Below, piece after piece: positions 52,216 through 60,958 of a stretch of 64,000 nt of DNA (positions are counted from its first letter, which is position 1; the number at the start of each line of letters is the position of its first letter). Below the pieces are notes generated by a model. The model was not told where the DNA came from, did no database searches, and worked only from the letters and a program-made list of their open reading frames with translations. This stretch comes from an uncultured Desulfovibrio sp. (lineage in GTDB: Bacteria; Desulfobacterota; Desulfovibrionia; Desulfovibrionales; Desulfovibrionaceae), in assembly GCA_934546745.1 (NCBI GenBank), contig CAKTDV010000005.1, positions 1 through 64,000 on the forward strand, given 5' to 3'. Both the position numbers and the translations under genes were made by a program.

Positions 52216-53658
52216 ATGCCTACATTCATGTACTTTATCCTTGCCGTGGCGGCGCTCATCGCCGGCTACGCCGTTTACGGAACGATGGTGGCCAGGATCT
52301 TCGGCGCCAACCCCAACCGGCCCACACCGGCCCAGACCATGGCCGACGGGGTGGACTATGTGGAAATGCCCATGTGGAAAGTCTGGCTCATCCAGCTTTT
52401 GAACATTGCGGGCGTGGGGCCGGTGTTCGGCCCCATCCTGGGGGCGCTCTACGGGCCATCGGCCCTGATTTGGATCGTCGTCGGCACCATCTTCGCCGGG
52501 GCCGTGCACGACTATTTTTCCGGCATGCTGTCGCTGCGCTACGGCGGGGCCAACGTGCCTGCCATCGTGGGCTACAATCTCGGCAACATCGCCAAAAACG
52601 TCATGCGCGTCTTTGCCGTGGTGCTGCTCCTGCTGGTGGGCGTGGTCTTCGTAGCCGCACCGGCCGGCCTGCTGGCCAAGCTGACGCCGGAATCCCTCAA
52701 CATTACCTTCTGGATCACGGTGATCTTCGCCTACTACTTCCTGGCCACCATTCTGCCCATCGACAAGATCATCGGGCGCTTCTACCCCCTTTTCGGGGCG
52801 GTGCTCATCATCATGGCCGTGGGCATGACCGTGGGCATGTTCGCTTCCGGCAACGAGTTCTACAGCTGGCTGGAATGGCGTAACCCCCATCCTGCCGGCC
52901 TGCCCGTCTATCCGCTGGTCTTCATCACCATCGCCTGCGGGGCGCTTTCCGGCTTCCATGCCACGCAGTCGCCGATCATGTCACGCTGCCTTGCCAACGA
53001 GCGGCAGGGACGGGCGGTCTTTTACGGCGGCATGGTGGCCGAAGGCCTTATCGGCCTTGTCTGGGCCACGGTGGGCATGACCTTCTACCAGAGCCCCGAA
53101 CTGCTCAATGCGGCCCTGAAGGCCGGCGGCCCCGGCAACGTGGTCACCGAGTCATCCCTTGCCCTCATGGGCCCCTTCGGCGGCGTGCTGGCCATCCTCG
53201 GCGTGGTGGCCCTGCCCGTGACCTCCGGCGATACGGCCTTCCGCGCCGCGCGCCTGACCATCGCGGAAGTATTCAACTTCCCGCAGCGCTCCGTGACCGC
53301 GCGCCTGAGCATCGCGCTGCCCATCTTCATCATCGGCATCATCCTGGCCAATGTGGACTTCAACATCATCTGGCGCTACTTCGGCTTCGCCAACCAGATG
53401 CTGGCGGCCATCGTACTCTGGGCGGCGGCGGCCTATCTCTACCGCAAGCACCGCCTGCACTGGATATGCACCGCGCCCGCAGCCTTCATGACCTCGGTCT
53501 GCGTCTCCTATATCTGCTTTGAACCGAACATGGGCTTCGGCATGGCCATCGGCACGGCCGATACCATCGGCATCATCTGCGCCGTGGTGGCGCTTGTGGC
53601 CTTCCTTGCGCTGGCCCGCAAGCCCATCCAGGGCGCACCGGATATAGACAGCGTCTAG
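52216..53658 (+). CDS. cstA: Carbon starvation protein CstA family transporter
   Basis: This 480-residue polytopic membrane protein of the CstA family takes up pyruvate or peptides in characterised members. Family hallmarks include YAVYGTMVARIFG near the N-terminus, WLIQLLNIAGVGPVFGPILGALYGP, FAGAVHDYFSGMLSLRYGG, ACGALSGFHATQSPIMSRCLANERQGR and VTSGDTAFRAARLTIAE. It is shorter than E. coli CstA (about 700 residues) and lacks the extended C-terminal region, as in many anaerobes. AGGAGG precedes the ATG. It has its own terminator. Confidence 0.92.
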   Translation: MPTFMYFILAVAALIAGYAVYGTMVARIFGANPNRPTPAQTMADGVDYVEMPMWKVWLIQLLNIAGVGPVFGPILGALYGPSALIWIVVGTIFAGAVHDYFSGMLSLRYGGANVPAIVGYNLGNIAKNVMRVFAVVLLLLVGVVFVAAPAGLLAKLTPESLNITFWITVIFAYYFLATILPIDKIIGRFYPLFGAVLIIMAVGMTVGMFASGNEFYSWLEWRNPHPAGLPVYPLVFITIACGALSGFHATQSPIMSRCLANERQGRAVFYGGMVAEGLIGLVWATVGMTFYQSPELLNAALKAGGPGNVVTESSLALMGPFGGVLAILGVVALPVTSGDTAFRAARLTIAEVFNFPQRSVTARLSIALPIFIIGIILANVDFNIIWRYFGFANQMLAAIVLWAAAAYLYRKHRLHWICTAPAAFMTSVCVSYICFEPNMGFGMAIGTADTIGIICAVVALVAFLALARKPIQGAPDIDSV

Positions 53659-53693
53659 TTTCCGCCTGTGGCGGGATTGCGCATCGACAACGG

Positions 53694-53720
53694 GCGGGCT
53701 ATAGTCAGCCCGCTTTTTTT
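53694..53720 (+). terminator. Rho-independent terminator after cstA
   Basis: GCGGGCT (53694-53700) and AGCCCGC (53707-53713) form a perfect 7-bp stem with a six-base loop, immediately followed by seven T residues (53714-53720). Confidence 0.9.
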
Positions 53721-54064
53721 CGTTCAGCATACCGCGGGAACCTGTCCGAATCAGGCGACGCCCACGAAGACAAAAAAGCCTTTCTCCTATTGCAGCCACC
53801 GATTACCGGCTAATAACGAGGCCGGATCGCGGCGCGTCAAATCCGTGTGCCGTGAAAATGGAACTCTCACGCGGCCGTCACGCGGCGCCATGCCGGATGC
53901 CCGCGCCACGTGACGCGAAGGCCGCCCCGACGGGCGGCATCGGGCGCTTTTGCCTTTCCGTCCGTTGTGTGCTACCTGTGACACGGCGGCGAAAAGAGAA
54001 ACACGCCGCCGCCCGCACGCCGCCTCCCCTGGCCGGGGAAGGATTCCGCGCCCCCCTACGGACG
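53721..54064. other. Intergenic region before the siroheme/heme operon
   Basis: About 340 bases without a supported gene. A weak promoter-like pair, TTGCCT (53950-53955) and TACCTG (53973-53978) with a 17-base spacer, lies about 85 bases before the next start codon. GTGT (53967-53970) and ACAC around it give a CRP/FNR-family-like partial dyad, which is too weak to call. Confidence 0.35.
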
Positions 54065-54772
54065 ATGAAACCCGCTACGGAACCCGTCATGGACGCTCCC
54101 GCCTACCCCCTCTTTCTCTCCCTGCGCGACAGCCGCTGCCTTGTGGCGGGCTTTGGCGGCGTTGGCCGCCGCAAGGCCGCCGGCCTGCTGGCCTGCGACC
54201 CCGCCGCCCTCCATATTTTCGACCTCCACGAGCCGGAAGACGGGGAAGGGCGCGCCCTGCTCCGCCACAAGGCCGTCCGCTTCCATACCCGAACCTGTAG
54301 GGAAGACGATCTGCGGCCCTGCCGTCTGGTGTTCGCCGCCACGGGATCCCGTGCCGAAAATGCCCGCATCGCCGCCCTGTGCGCACGCCTGGGCCTGCTC
54401 TGCAACTGCGCGGACGCCCCGGAGGAAGGCTCCTTCCTTGTGCCCGCCTCCGCCCGGGCCGGGTGCCTGACGGCGGCCCTGAGCACTGGCGGCGCAAGCC
54501 CGGCGCTGGCCCGGCGCTGGCGCGGCGAACTGGAAACATGGCTTGCGCCCCGCGCCCGCACGGCCCGCCTCATGGGCGCGCTGCGCCCTCTGATCCTTGC
54601 CCTTGGCGAGGATACGCGGCGGAATACCGGCATCTTTCGTGCCCTGGCGGCGTCTTCCCTCCAGGACTGTCTGGAGCGCGGCGACCTCGCCGCCTGCCGC
54701 GCCCTGCTGGAACAAACGCTTCCTCCGGCCCTGCACGACCGGATAACGGAGTTGCTCGATGCTGTCTCCTGA
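54065..54772 (+). CDS. Precorrin-2 dehydrogenase/sirohydrochlorin ferrochelatase (Met8/CysG N-terminal type)
   Basis: This 235-residue protein oxidises precorrin-2 with NAD+ to sirohydrochlorin and may insert iron to give siroheme. It has the N-terminal Rossmann segment CLVAGFGGVGRRKAAGLL (near residues 21-38), an FAATGSR loop, CNCADAPEEGSFLVPA and STGGASPALARRWR, all typical of the Met8/CysG-B domain. No methyltransferase domain is fused. Start candidates are 54065 and 54089; neither has a strong ribosome site and the frame is open upstream. It overlaps the CcsA-like gene by 14 bases, placing it in the hemA operon. This fits the siroheme-dependent heme route of sulfate reducers. Confidence 0.88.
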   Translation: MKPATEPVMDAPAYPLFLSLRDSRCLVAGFGGVGRRKAAGLLACDPAALHIFDLHEPEDGEGRALLRHKAVRFHTRTCREDDLRPCRLVFAATGSRAENARIAALCARLGLLCNCADAPEEGSFLVPASARAGCLTAALSTGGASPALARRWRGELETWLAPRARTARLMGALRPLILALGEDTRRNTGIFRALAASSLQDCLERGDLAACRALLEQTLPPALHDRITELLDAVS

Positions 54773-55586
54773 ACATTCCACCCTGCTGACCCTGGGCTGC
54801 TACGGCGCGTCTTCCGTGGCGGGAATCGCGGGTATGCTGCTGCGCAACGCCACGGCGCGGCGCTGCGGCGCATGGCTGGCTGTGGCGGGTTTCGCCTGCC
54901 AGACACTGTTGCTGGCGCTGGGCTTTCACAAGGCACTGCCCGGCGGCCTGAGCTACGGGGCCTATCTGCAACTGCTGGCCTGGTTCGTCGTCCTGTGCGG
55001 CATTGCCTGCCGCATCCGCTTCCGGCAGGAAAGCCCCCTGCTCTTCGCCGCGCCCCTGGGCCTGCTGCTCTTCGCCAGCAGCGCCCTCTATCTGGGGTCG
55101 CAGGTCGTCATCCCCCCAGCCCTCAAGGGCCCGTTCTATGCCCTGCATATCGGCGCGCTCTTTCTGGGGCTTGGTCTCATCACCCTCGGCTTCGGCGCGG
55201 GCGCCGTCTTTCTGCTGCTGGAAGGCCGCATCAAAACCAAGCGCCGCATGGAGGGCTTTTTACAGGACATGCCCGCCCTCGCCCTGCTGGACAGAATCAA
55301 CGCCTTTACCATGCTGGCCTCCTTCCCGCTCTATACGCTGGGCATCGCCGCGGGCCTGCTCTGGGCAAAACCAGTATTCGGATCGGCCTTCAGCGGCGAT
55401 CCCAAGGAGGTCGTCAGCCTTCTTGTCTGGGCCGCCCTGGCCTATGTGTTTCACGGCAGACTTTCCCTCGGCTGGCGCGGCCGCAGGCCCGCCCGCATGG
55501 CCGTGCTGATCTTCTGCCTGTGCCTGTTCTCCATCCTTGTGGTGAATACCCTCATGGAAACCCACCACGCGTTCATCCGGCAGTAA
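54759..55586 (+). CDS. Cytochrome c assembly/HemX-like membrane protein (CcsA family)
   Basis: This 275-residue protein with about eight hydrophobic spans fits the CcmC/CcsA/HemX group. Tryptophan- and His-bearing loops are present but the WWD domain is poorly conserved. GLGLITLGFGAGAVFLLLEGRIKTKR and LLDRINAFTMLASFPLYTLGIAAGLLWA match the HemX-type relatives encoded next to hemA in many bacteria. It may handle heme or stabilise glutamyl-tRNA reductase. It is tightly spaced, overlapping the previous gene by 14 bases and lying 1 base before hemA. Confidence 0.82.
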   Translation: MLSPEHSTLLTLGCYGASSVAGIAGMLLRNATARRCGAWLAVAGFACQTLLLALGFHKALPGGLSYGAYLQLLAWFVVLCGIACRIRFRQESPLLFAAPLGLLLFASSALYLGSQVVIPPALKGPFYALHIGALFLGLGLITLGFGAGAVFLLLEGRIKTKRRMEGFLQDMPALALLDRINAFTMLASFPLYTLGIAAGLLWAKPVFGSAFSGDPKEVVSLLVWAALAYVFHGRLSLGWRGRRPARMAVLIFCLCLFSILVVNTLMETHHAFIRQ

Positions 55587-55587
55587 T

Positions 55588-56931
55588 ATGGATTGCGATA
55601 TCATTCTTGTGGGCCTCAATCACCGCACGGCCGGCGTGGACGTGCGGGAACGCTTCGCCCTTGTGGATTTCTGCGCCCCCGACACCTGGGCCGTTCCCCG
55701 GAGCGGCGGCCTCAACGAATCCCTCATTCTCTCCACCTGTAACCGCGTGGAGCTTCTGGCCGCCGGTTCGGGAGACGTGGCCGGGCAACTCCTGCGCGAC
55801 TGGGCCGCCGCGCGCGGCGAGGCTGTGGAGGAACTGCGCAACTACGTCTATATCCACAAGAACCTCGACGCCGTGCGCCATGTGTTCACCGTGGCCTCAA
55901 GCCTCGATTCCATGGTGCTGGGCGAACCCCAGATTCTCGGCCAGCTCAAGGGAGCCTACCGCAAGGCCGTCGCCGCCCACAGCGTGGGCGTCATTCTCAA
56001 CCGCCTGCTGCACAAGGCCTTTTCCGTGGCAAAACGCGTGCGCACCGAAACCGCCGTGGCCTCCAGCGCCGTCTCCATCAGCTACGCCGCCGTGGAGCTG
56101 GCAAAGCGCATTTTTGGCGACATGCACGAACACAGCGCCCTGCTTGTGGGCGCGGGAGAAATGGCCGAGCTGGCCGCCACCCACCTGCTCCAGGCGGGCG
56201 CGCGGGAAATCCTCGTCGCCAACCGCACGCTGGAACGCGGCAGGGAGCTGGCCGCCCGCTTCCACGGCCGGGCCATCCCCTTTGAGACGATCCCCCAGTA
56301 CCTGCGCGACGTGGACATCATCATCACCTCCACGGGATCCCCGGATCCCGTCATCCGCGCCCGCGACATACGCTCCGTTCTCAAGGCCCGCAAGAACCGC
56401 CCCATGTTCTTCATCGACATCGCCGTTCCGCGGGACATCGATCCCGATGTCAACAGCCTTGACAACGTCTATCTGTACGACATCGACGATCTCCGGGAGG
56501 TGGTGGAGGAGAATCTCGCCGGACGCCGCGACGAGGCCCGCAAGGCGGAGGCCATCGTCGAGGAGGAGGTCAGCCACTTCGCCCAGTGGACGCAAAGCCT
56601 CGACATACAGCCCACCATTGTGGACATCGTGCGGCGCGGGGAGCGCGTGGCGCATGAGGAGGTCGCCAAAACCCTCCGCCGGCTCGGCCCTGTGGACGAC
56701 GAGACCCGCGACGCCCTGGAATGCATGGCGCACGCCATCGCCGCCAAGCTCAACCACGATCCCATCATGTTTCTGAAAAACGGCTCCCTGTCGCGGGACG
56801 GCATCGCCCCGCGCATCAGCCTCGCCCGCCGCTTCTTCAACCTCGATACGGGCTGTACCGCCGGACATGGTTCAGGAGGTTCCACGCCATGCGCGCCTAT
56901 CTCGTCGACGACATCCCCGAAGAGAAACTGA
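55588..56931 (+). CDS. hemA: Glutamyl-tRNA reductase
   Basis: This 447-residue NADPH-dependent enzyme reduces glutamyl-tRNA to glutamate-1-semialdehyde, the first step of tetrapyrrole synthesis. GLNHRTAGVDVRERFA and ILSTCNRVE (catalytic Cys near 50) form the N-terminal catalytic domain. LGEPQILGQLKGAY follows, the NADPH-binding domain has LLVGAGEMAELAA, and a helical dimerisation domain leads to the C-terminus. The last 20 or so residues are unusual, Ser/Thr/Gly-rich, and encoded where the next gene already begins (43-base overlap), so the tail is probably an overprinted extension. Confidence 0.95.
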   Translation: MDCDIILVGLNHRTAGVDVRERFALVDFCAPDTWAVPRSGGLNESLILSTCNRVELLAAGSGDVAGQLLRDWAAARGEAVEELRNYVYIHKNLDAVRHVFTVASSLDSMVLGEPQILGQLKGAYRKAVAAHSVGVILNRLLHKAFSVAKRVRTETAVASSAVSISYAAVELAKRIFGDMHEHSALLVGAGEMAELAATHLLQAGAREILVANRTLERGRELAARFHGRAIPFETIPQYLRDVDIIITSTGSPDPVIRARDIRSVLKARKNRPMFFIDIAVPRDIDPDVNSLDNVYLYDIDDLREVVEENLAGRRDEARKAEAIVEEEVSHFAQWTQSLDIQPTIVDIVRRGERVAHEEVAKTLRRLGPVDDETRDALECMAHAIAAKLNHDPIMFLKNGSLSRDGIAPRISLARRFFNLDTGCTAGHGSGGSTPCAPISSTTSPKRN

Positions 56932-57224
56932 CGGCCCTGGCCGCCCTTCTCGATGCCCGCGGCCTGGCCGCAAGCCTGCCCGGGCTGTACTGGCTGCCCC
57001 TGCCCGACGCCCTGCTGACGCCCACGCAACGGGAACACGCCGGGGAATGCGGCCCCCATGTCATGGCGCTGGAACTGCTGGACGGCGCCGTCCGGCTGGA
57101 GCTGCTCGTGCGCGCCCGGGGCCGTCTGCGGTGCGACTGCATCGGCTATGCCGGTACGGCTGTCCGCGATCAGATGATCGCCTGTCTTGACGGCCTGCTG
57201 CTTGACGCGGGCATCATGGGCTAG
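56889..57224 (+). CDS. Small hypothetical protein of the hemA operon
   Basis: This 111-residue protein (MRAYLVDDIPEEKLTALAAL... to LDGLLLDAGIMG) matches no functional family that I recognise. It is moderately acidic, without signal or membrane segment, and contains one Cys pair (CDC). It starts inside the 3' end of hemA with a strong AGGAGG site (56875-56880), so translation is independent of, or coupled to, hemA. The position suggests a role near tetrapyrrole metabolism, but nothing in the sequence proves it. Confidence 0.65.
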   Translation: MRAYLVDDIPEEKLTALAALLDARGLAASLPGLYWLPLPDALLTPTQREHAGECGPHVMALELLDGAVRLELLVRARGRLRCDCIGYAGTAVRDQMIACLDGLLLDAGIMG

Positions 57225-57262
57225 CGCCCGCAACGCGGCAACGCGACGCCAACGTTCCGGCC

Positions 57263-58375
57263 ATGCGACGGACGCCGTCTTCCCCCGAAGCGCCTCTTCC
57301 CGCGCCCCCTTTCCGGGAGGCGGCCTCCCGCCATACCGCCTTCAGAGAAGATCCCGCCGCCGCCCGCCCGCTGCGCGACGCCGCGCGGGCCTGCGACGCG
57401 CTCGGCCTGCAACGGGGAGATCGCCTGCTGCTGGCCGTTTCCGGCGGCGCGGATTCGCTGGCCCTGGCCGCGCTGCTTGCCCGTCTCGCGCCCGCGCGGG
57501 GCTGGGAACTGCGGGCCCTGAGCGTCAATCACAGCCTACGCGCGGAAGCGGCCGCCGACGCCGCCCATGCGGCGGACATCTGCCAGCGGCTGGGGATTCC
57601 CTGCCGCGTCGTCACGGTGGACGTTCCCGGCCTGCGCCAGCGCGGTGAAGGTATGGAAGAGGCCGCGCGCCGCCTGCGCTATGCCGCGCTGGAAGAGGAA
57701 CGCCAGCGCCGCCGCGCCAACTGGATCGCGCTGGGGCACCATGCGGGAGACGCGGCGGAAGACATGCTGCTGCGCCTGCTGCGCGGCACGGGCTGGCCCG
57801 CCCTTGGCGGTATGCGCGCCCGCGACGGCGGACGGCGGCTGCTGCGTCCGCTCCTCGACATGCGTCCGGAGAGTCTGCGCGCCTGTCTGCGCGCCCTCGG
57901 CATCGTCTGGGTCGAAGACGCCAGCAATCAGGACACGCGCTTTACCCGCAACCGCATCCGCCATACCCTTCTACCGCTCCTGCGGAAAGAAAATCCCGCC
58001 CTTGACGCCGCGCTGGGACGCCTGCGCGCGCTGGCCGCCCTTGACGCCGCCTACTGGGACGATCTGCTGGACGCCGCGCTGGCCGCCCATCCCTGGGAGG
58101 ATGGCGGCGCGGCGATTCTCCTTCCGCGCGCCCTGCTGCGACCCCTGCATCCCGCCGCCCGCCTGCGCCTCTTTCATCGCGCCGCGCGCACCCTCGCCCT
58201 GCGCGCGGGGGGACAGGCGCGCCACGACGCCCTGATCGCCCTGGAACGCGCCTATGGCGAAGGGCGCGGCGGCCGTATCTTCCAGTTTCCCGGCGGTCTG
58301 TCCGCCGAACTCCGCAAGGGAGCCGTCCGTTTCCGCGTATCTCACGCCGCGCTCAGCGGAGAAGGGGAAGGATGA
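57263..58375 (+). CDS. tilS: tRNA(Ile)-lysidine synthase
   Basis: This 370-residue enzyme modifies C34 of the AUA-reading tRNA(Ile) with lysine and ATP. The PP-loop SGGADSLALAALLA lies near residue 60. LSVNHSLRAEAA, EEAARRLRYAAL, LGHHAGDAAEDMLLRLLRGTG and EDASNQDTRFTRNRIRHTLLP are diagnostic. The N-terminal 45 residues are Pro/Arg-rich and may be overcalled; an internal start cannot be excluded. Its last 23 bases overlap the convergent hotdog gene. Confidence 0.92.
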   Translation: MRRTPSSPEAPLPAPPFREAASRHTAFREDPAAARPLRDAARACDALGLQRGDRLLLAVSGGADSLALAALLARLAPARGWELRALSVNHSLRAEAAADAAHAADICQRLGIPCRVVTVDVPGLRQRGEGMEEAARRLRYAALEEERQRRRANWIALGHHAGDAAEDMLLRLLRGTGWPALGGMRARDGGRRLLRPLLDMRPESLRACLRALGIVWVEDASNQDTRFTRNRIRHTLLPLLRKENPALDAALGRLRALAALDAAYWDDLLDAALAAHPWEDGGAAILLPRALLRPLHPAARLRLFHRAARTLALRAGGQARHDALIALERAYGEGRGGRIFQFPGGLSAELRKGAVRFRVSHAALSGEGEG

Positions 58376-58718
58376 CTTCGCCCTCCGCCCGGCGCGCAAG
58401 GCCAAATCGAAGATCGGCACAGCGCACGCCCCGCCGGAGAATCTGGCAGCGGGCTTCGGCGCAAAGGGCCAGCGCATCCCCGGCGGTGGCGAACAGACGG
58501 AACTCAAGCGCGTCGCCCGGCATGAGGAAGCGGCGGAAGCGCGCCCCAAGGAGTTCGTGAACACGCCAACGCGGCAGGGCCGCCTCAAGCTCACGGCGGA
58601 CGGCCTCCACAAGGCAGGAACCGGGCACGCGCGGCGCGCCGGGAAAATGGCTGTCGAAAAGAGGGGCCGGGGGGACGCTGTGTCGCGTGACGGCCTCAAG
58701 AAGCGTCACCTGTGCCAC
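58353..58718 (-). CDS. FabZ/ApeI-like hotdog dehydratase-family protein
   Basis: This 121-residue single hotdog-fold protein has DSHFPGAPRVPGSCLVEAV, the FabZ HFPGxPxxPG signature including the catalytic His. The acidic residue of the central helix aligns as Glu in LVEAVRREL. It then runs FRRFLMPGDALEFRLFA. It is shorter than housekeeping FabZ, and closer in size to ApeI-type dehydratases or acyl-CoA binding relatives. No fatty-acid genes are nearby, so its substrate is open. It overlaps the upstream DUF3298 gene by 13 bases, and they probably form a pair. Confidence 0.7.
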   Translation of the reverse strand: MAQVTLLEAVTRHSVPPAPLFDSHFPGAPRVPGSCLVEAVRRELEAALPRWRVHELLGARFRRFLMPGDALEFRLFATAGDALALCAEARCQILRRGVRCADLRFGLARRAEGEVILPLLR

Positions 58719-59563
58719 AGACGCCGGAAGGGACGGGCGGGAGCCAGCTGGTCAAGGGTCATGGTCACGCTCTGCGCCCCGGCGGACCAGGGAGCCACCT
58801 GATAGGGCTGAAAATGGATGCGCACGCCTCCGGGTTCCAGGCTGAGGCTGGAAAAATTGTCGGCCTCCGGCTCCGTACCGTCAAGGATCATCTGTTCGCC
58901 CACGCCGCCGCCAAGGCGGCGCATAAGTACCTCGCGGGAGGTGACGGACATGATCGCCAGCGCCTTGTCCACATCCTCGAAGAGATCCACAAGGGTCAGA
59001 CGCTGGCCGGTGATGAGACTGTAATTCAGCGTGATGATGTCCAGATTGCCGTGCGCGCCGCCGGTATAGGTCCAGATGTCAAACGCCACGCTGACCGCGT
59101 CGGCGGAAGGGCGGGAAACGTCGTAGGTACAGGTCAGCTGATAGTTCTCCACATCCTCGCTCCCGCCAGAATTGGCCGTCAGCTCACGCTCAAAGGTCGC
59201 TGCGATGCTTTCGGCCCAGAGGCGGATATCCTCGTCCACGGCGGCGACGCCAAAGGCCGGATAGGCAAGGGAGACGGACGGCATTCCGGCGCGTCCCTCG
59301 CGGGTCAGGCCGCGCGCCGAGGCTTCCGGCCCCGCGGCGGCATGGGCCGCGCTGGCCTCCCGCGCTTCCCGCAGGGCTCCGGCCACGGCGGCATCGCCCT
59401 CGCCGGAACGATCCGCCGCCGCAAAACCGTCCGCAAGCTCTTCCGGCACGGCACGCCGGGCCGCGTCCGCCGGCGACACCGCCAGCCCCAGCCATGCCAG
59501 CCCCAGCCATGCCGCCGCCAGCGGCCTCCATGCCCTTGCCGCCCATAGCGCTCCCTTGATCAT
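58706..59563 (-). CDS. Secreted DUF3298 (RsiV-like) protein
   Basis: This 285-residue protein has an N-terminal signal or anchor (AWRPLAAAWLGLAWLGLAVSPADAA) and an Ala-rich linker to about residue 85. A DUF4163/DUF3298-like domain follows: VSLAYPAFGVAAVDEDIRLWAE, then YTGGAHGNLDIITLNYSLITGQRLTLVDLF, then RIHFQPYQVAPWSAGAQSVTM. These are the conserved YTGGAHG and FxPYxxAPyxxG motifs of RsiV-related proteins that recognise lysozyme or act as cell-envelope sensors. No sigma-factor gene is adjacent. The start at 59563 has GGAGG upstream. Confidence 0.82.
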   Translation of the reverse strand: MIKGALWAARAWRPLAAAWLGLAWLGLAVSPADAARRAVPEELADGFAAADRSGEGDAAVAGALREAREASAAHAAAGPEASARGLTREGRAGMPSVSLAYPAFGVAAVDEDIRLWAESIAATFERELTANSGGSEDVENYQLTCTYDVSRPSADAVSVAFDIWTYTGGAHGNLDIITLNYSLITGQRLTLVDLFEDVDKALAIMSVTSREVLMRRLGGGVGEQMILDGTEPEADNFSSLSLEPGGVRIHFQPYQVAPWSAGAQSVTMTLDQLAPARPFRRLWHR

Positions 59564-59734
59564 CACACACACCCTCCGCGCCCGCACGCGCTTTTTCTTG
59601 CTCTAGGACGGCCCTTGCCCGCTGTCAAGCGGGGAAAAGCCGCGCCGCGAGGGAGGAGAGGCCGCCCGGCGATTGCAGGCCGCCACGCTCTCTGGTAAGG
59701 GGAAGGGATGTCTTCATCCGCAGAGGAATTTTTG

Positions 59735-60784
59735 ATGCACATCACCTGCCCTCATTGCCAGTTCAGTCAGGACGTTCCGGCGGATCGCCTCCCGGCGGCG
59801 TCGCGGGGGAAATCCCTGCTGGCGACCTGCCCGCGCTGTGCCTGCCGTTTTCGCCTTTTTTTGCCTGAAGGAACCACACAGCCGCTGGATCCCCCCGCCG
59901 CGCCCCCGAAAGCTTCCGCGCCCGCAAGCGACGGCCCGCGCGCCGGGGAACAGGCCCCGGCGCCACCGGCGCCCTCCCCGGAAAACGCGCCGCCCCATCC
60001 CGGGGATTCCGGCGCGGATCCCAGTATACCCCCCGGCAAGGACGCCGCCGGAGAGGAAGAGGAGGATCCCCGCCTGACGGCCTCGCGCGCCTATGAACGC
60101 GAAGCCGAACGGGGACGCCGTCTGCGCGATGCCGCCCGCCAACGGAAGCGCGACGGAGAGAGCGGCGGCGGGGCCCTGCGCAACCCGTGGGAGGAGGCCC
60201 CGGAGACCTTCGGGTATGCGGAAGCCTTCTACCAGACGGTGCTGCGGGTCATGTTTGGCGCGCCGCGCTTTTTTCTTGGCATACGCGACGACGCGCCGCC
60301 CCTGCGGGCGCTCCTCTTCTTTCTTGTAACAGGGGTGCTTGGCGTGACAGCCCTGACGCTGTGGGGCAACGCCTTTCAAGGCATGATGGCCGATGCCGCC
60401 GATCCGCAGCTGCGGGCGCTGGCGGCCATGCTGCCGCGGGAAAACGCGCTGCTCTACGGCCTGATACAGCTTTTTCTGCTGGTCATGCAGCTCTATATTG
60501 TGAGCGCGCTGGTGTTTCTGAGTTTTCGCCTCAGCGGCTGCCGTGCCGCCACCTACGCGCGCGTCTTCCAGATACTGGCGTACAGCTCCGCGCCCATGCT
60601 GCTGTGCGCCATCCCCGTGCTGGGCTATCTGGCGGGCTTCATCTGGTGCCTGGCCACCGTGATCATCGGGTGCCGATCGGCCTTTCGCCTGAACTGGGCG
60701 CAGACGGCGGCGGGCTGCCTCCCCATTGCCCTGCTGCTGCTCCTGCTGCTGCATCAGACCCTGGACGTGATGTCGAAATTCTGA
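59735..60784 (+). CDS. Zinc-ribbon (MJ0042-type) and Yip1-like membrane protein
   Basis: This 349-residue protein opens with an MJ0042-type zinc ribbon (MHITCPHCQFSQDVPADRL...CPRC). A Pro/Ala-rich disordered linker (about residues 45-120) and a charged helix follow, then five hydrophobic spans of a Yip1/YIF1-like domain (LLFFLVTGVLGVTALTLWG..., LAYSSAPMLLCAIPVLGYLAGFIWCLATVIIG). This combination is common in Desulfovibrio as uncharacterised proteins. AGAGGA precedes the ATG at 59735; a start at 59708 would add nine residues before the zinc ribbon. Confidence 0.75.
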   Translation: MHITCPHCQFSQDVPADRLPAASRGKSLLATCPRCACRFRLFLPEGTTQPLDPPAAPPKASAPASDGPRAGEQAPAPPAPSPENAPPHPGDSGADPSIPPGKDAAGEEEEDPRLTASRAYEREAERGRRLRDAARQRKRDGESGGGALRNPWEEAPETFGYAEAFYQTVLRVMFGAPRFFLGIRDDAPPLRALLFFLVTGVLGVTALTLWGNAFQGMMADAADPQLRALAAMLPRENALLYGLIQLFLLVMQLYIVSALVFLSFRLSGCRAATYARVFQILAYSSAPMLLCAIPVLGYLAGFIWCLATVIIGCRSAFRLNWAQTAAGCLPIALLLLLLLHQTLDVMSKF

Positions 60785-60958
60785 CATCACCGGAAGCCCA
60801 CTCCCCACTCAGGGCGTCCGGCAAGGGCTCGACGGCATCTGGCGTGAACTTTGCACGGGGTGTGGAAGAGACGGAAACGCGGCGGCACCGCCGTGATGCC
60901 AGAAACATCGTTTCCCCCTGAAAACGGGGGAGGCTGCCAGACCACAAAGGAATGTCCG

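Noticed and set aside
53950..53985. CRP/FNR/HcpR-like dyad before the siroheme gene
   Set aside because: Only a partial GTGT/ACAC symmetry is present and the promoter is weak, so it is not enough to call a site.
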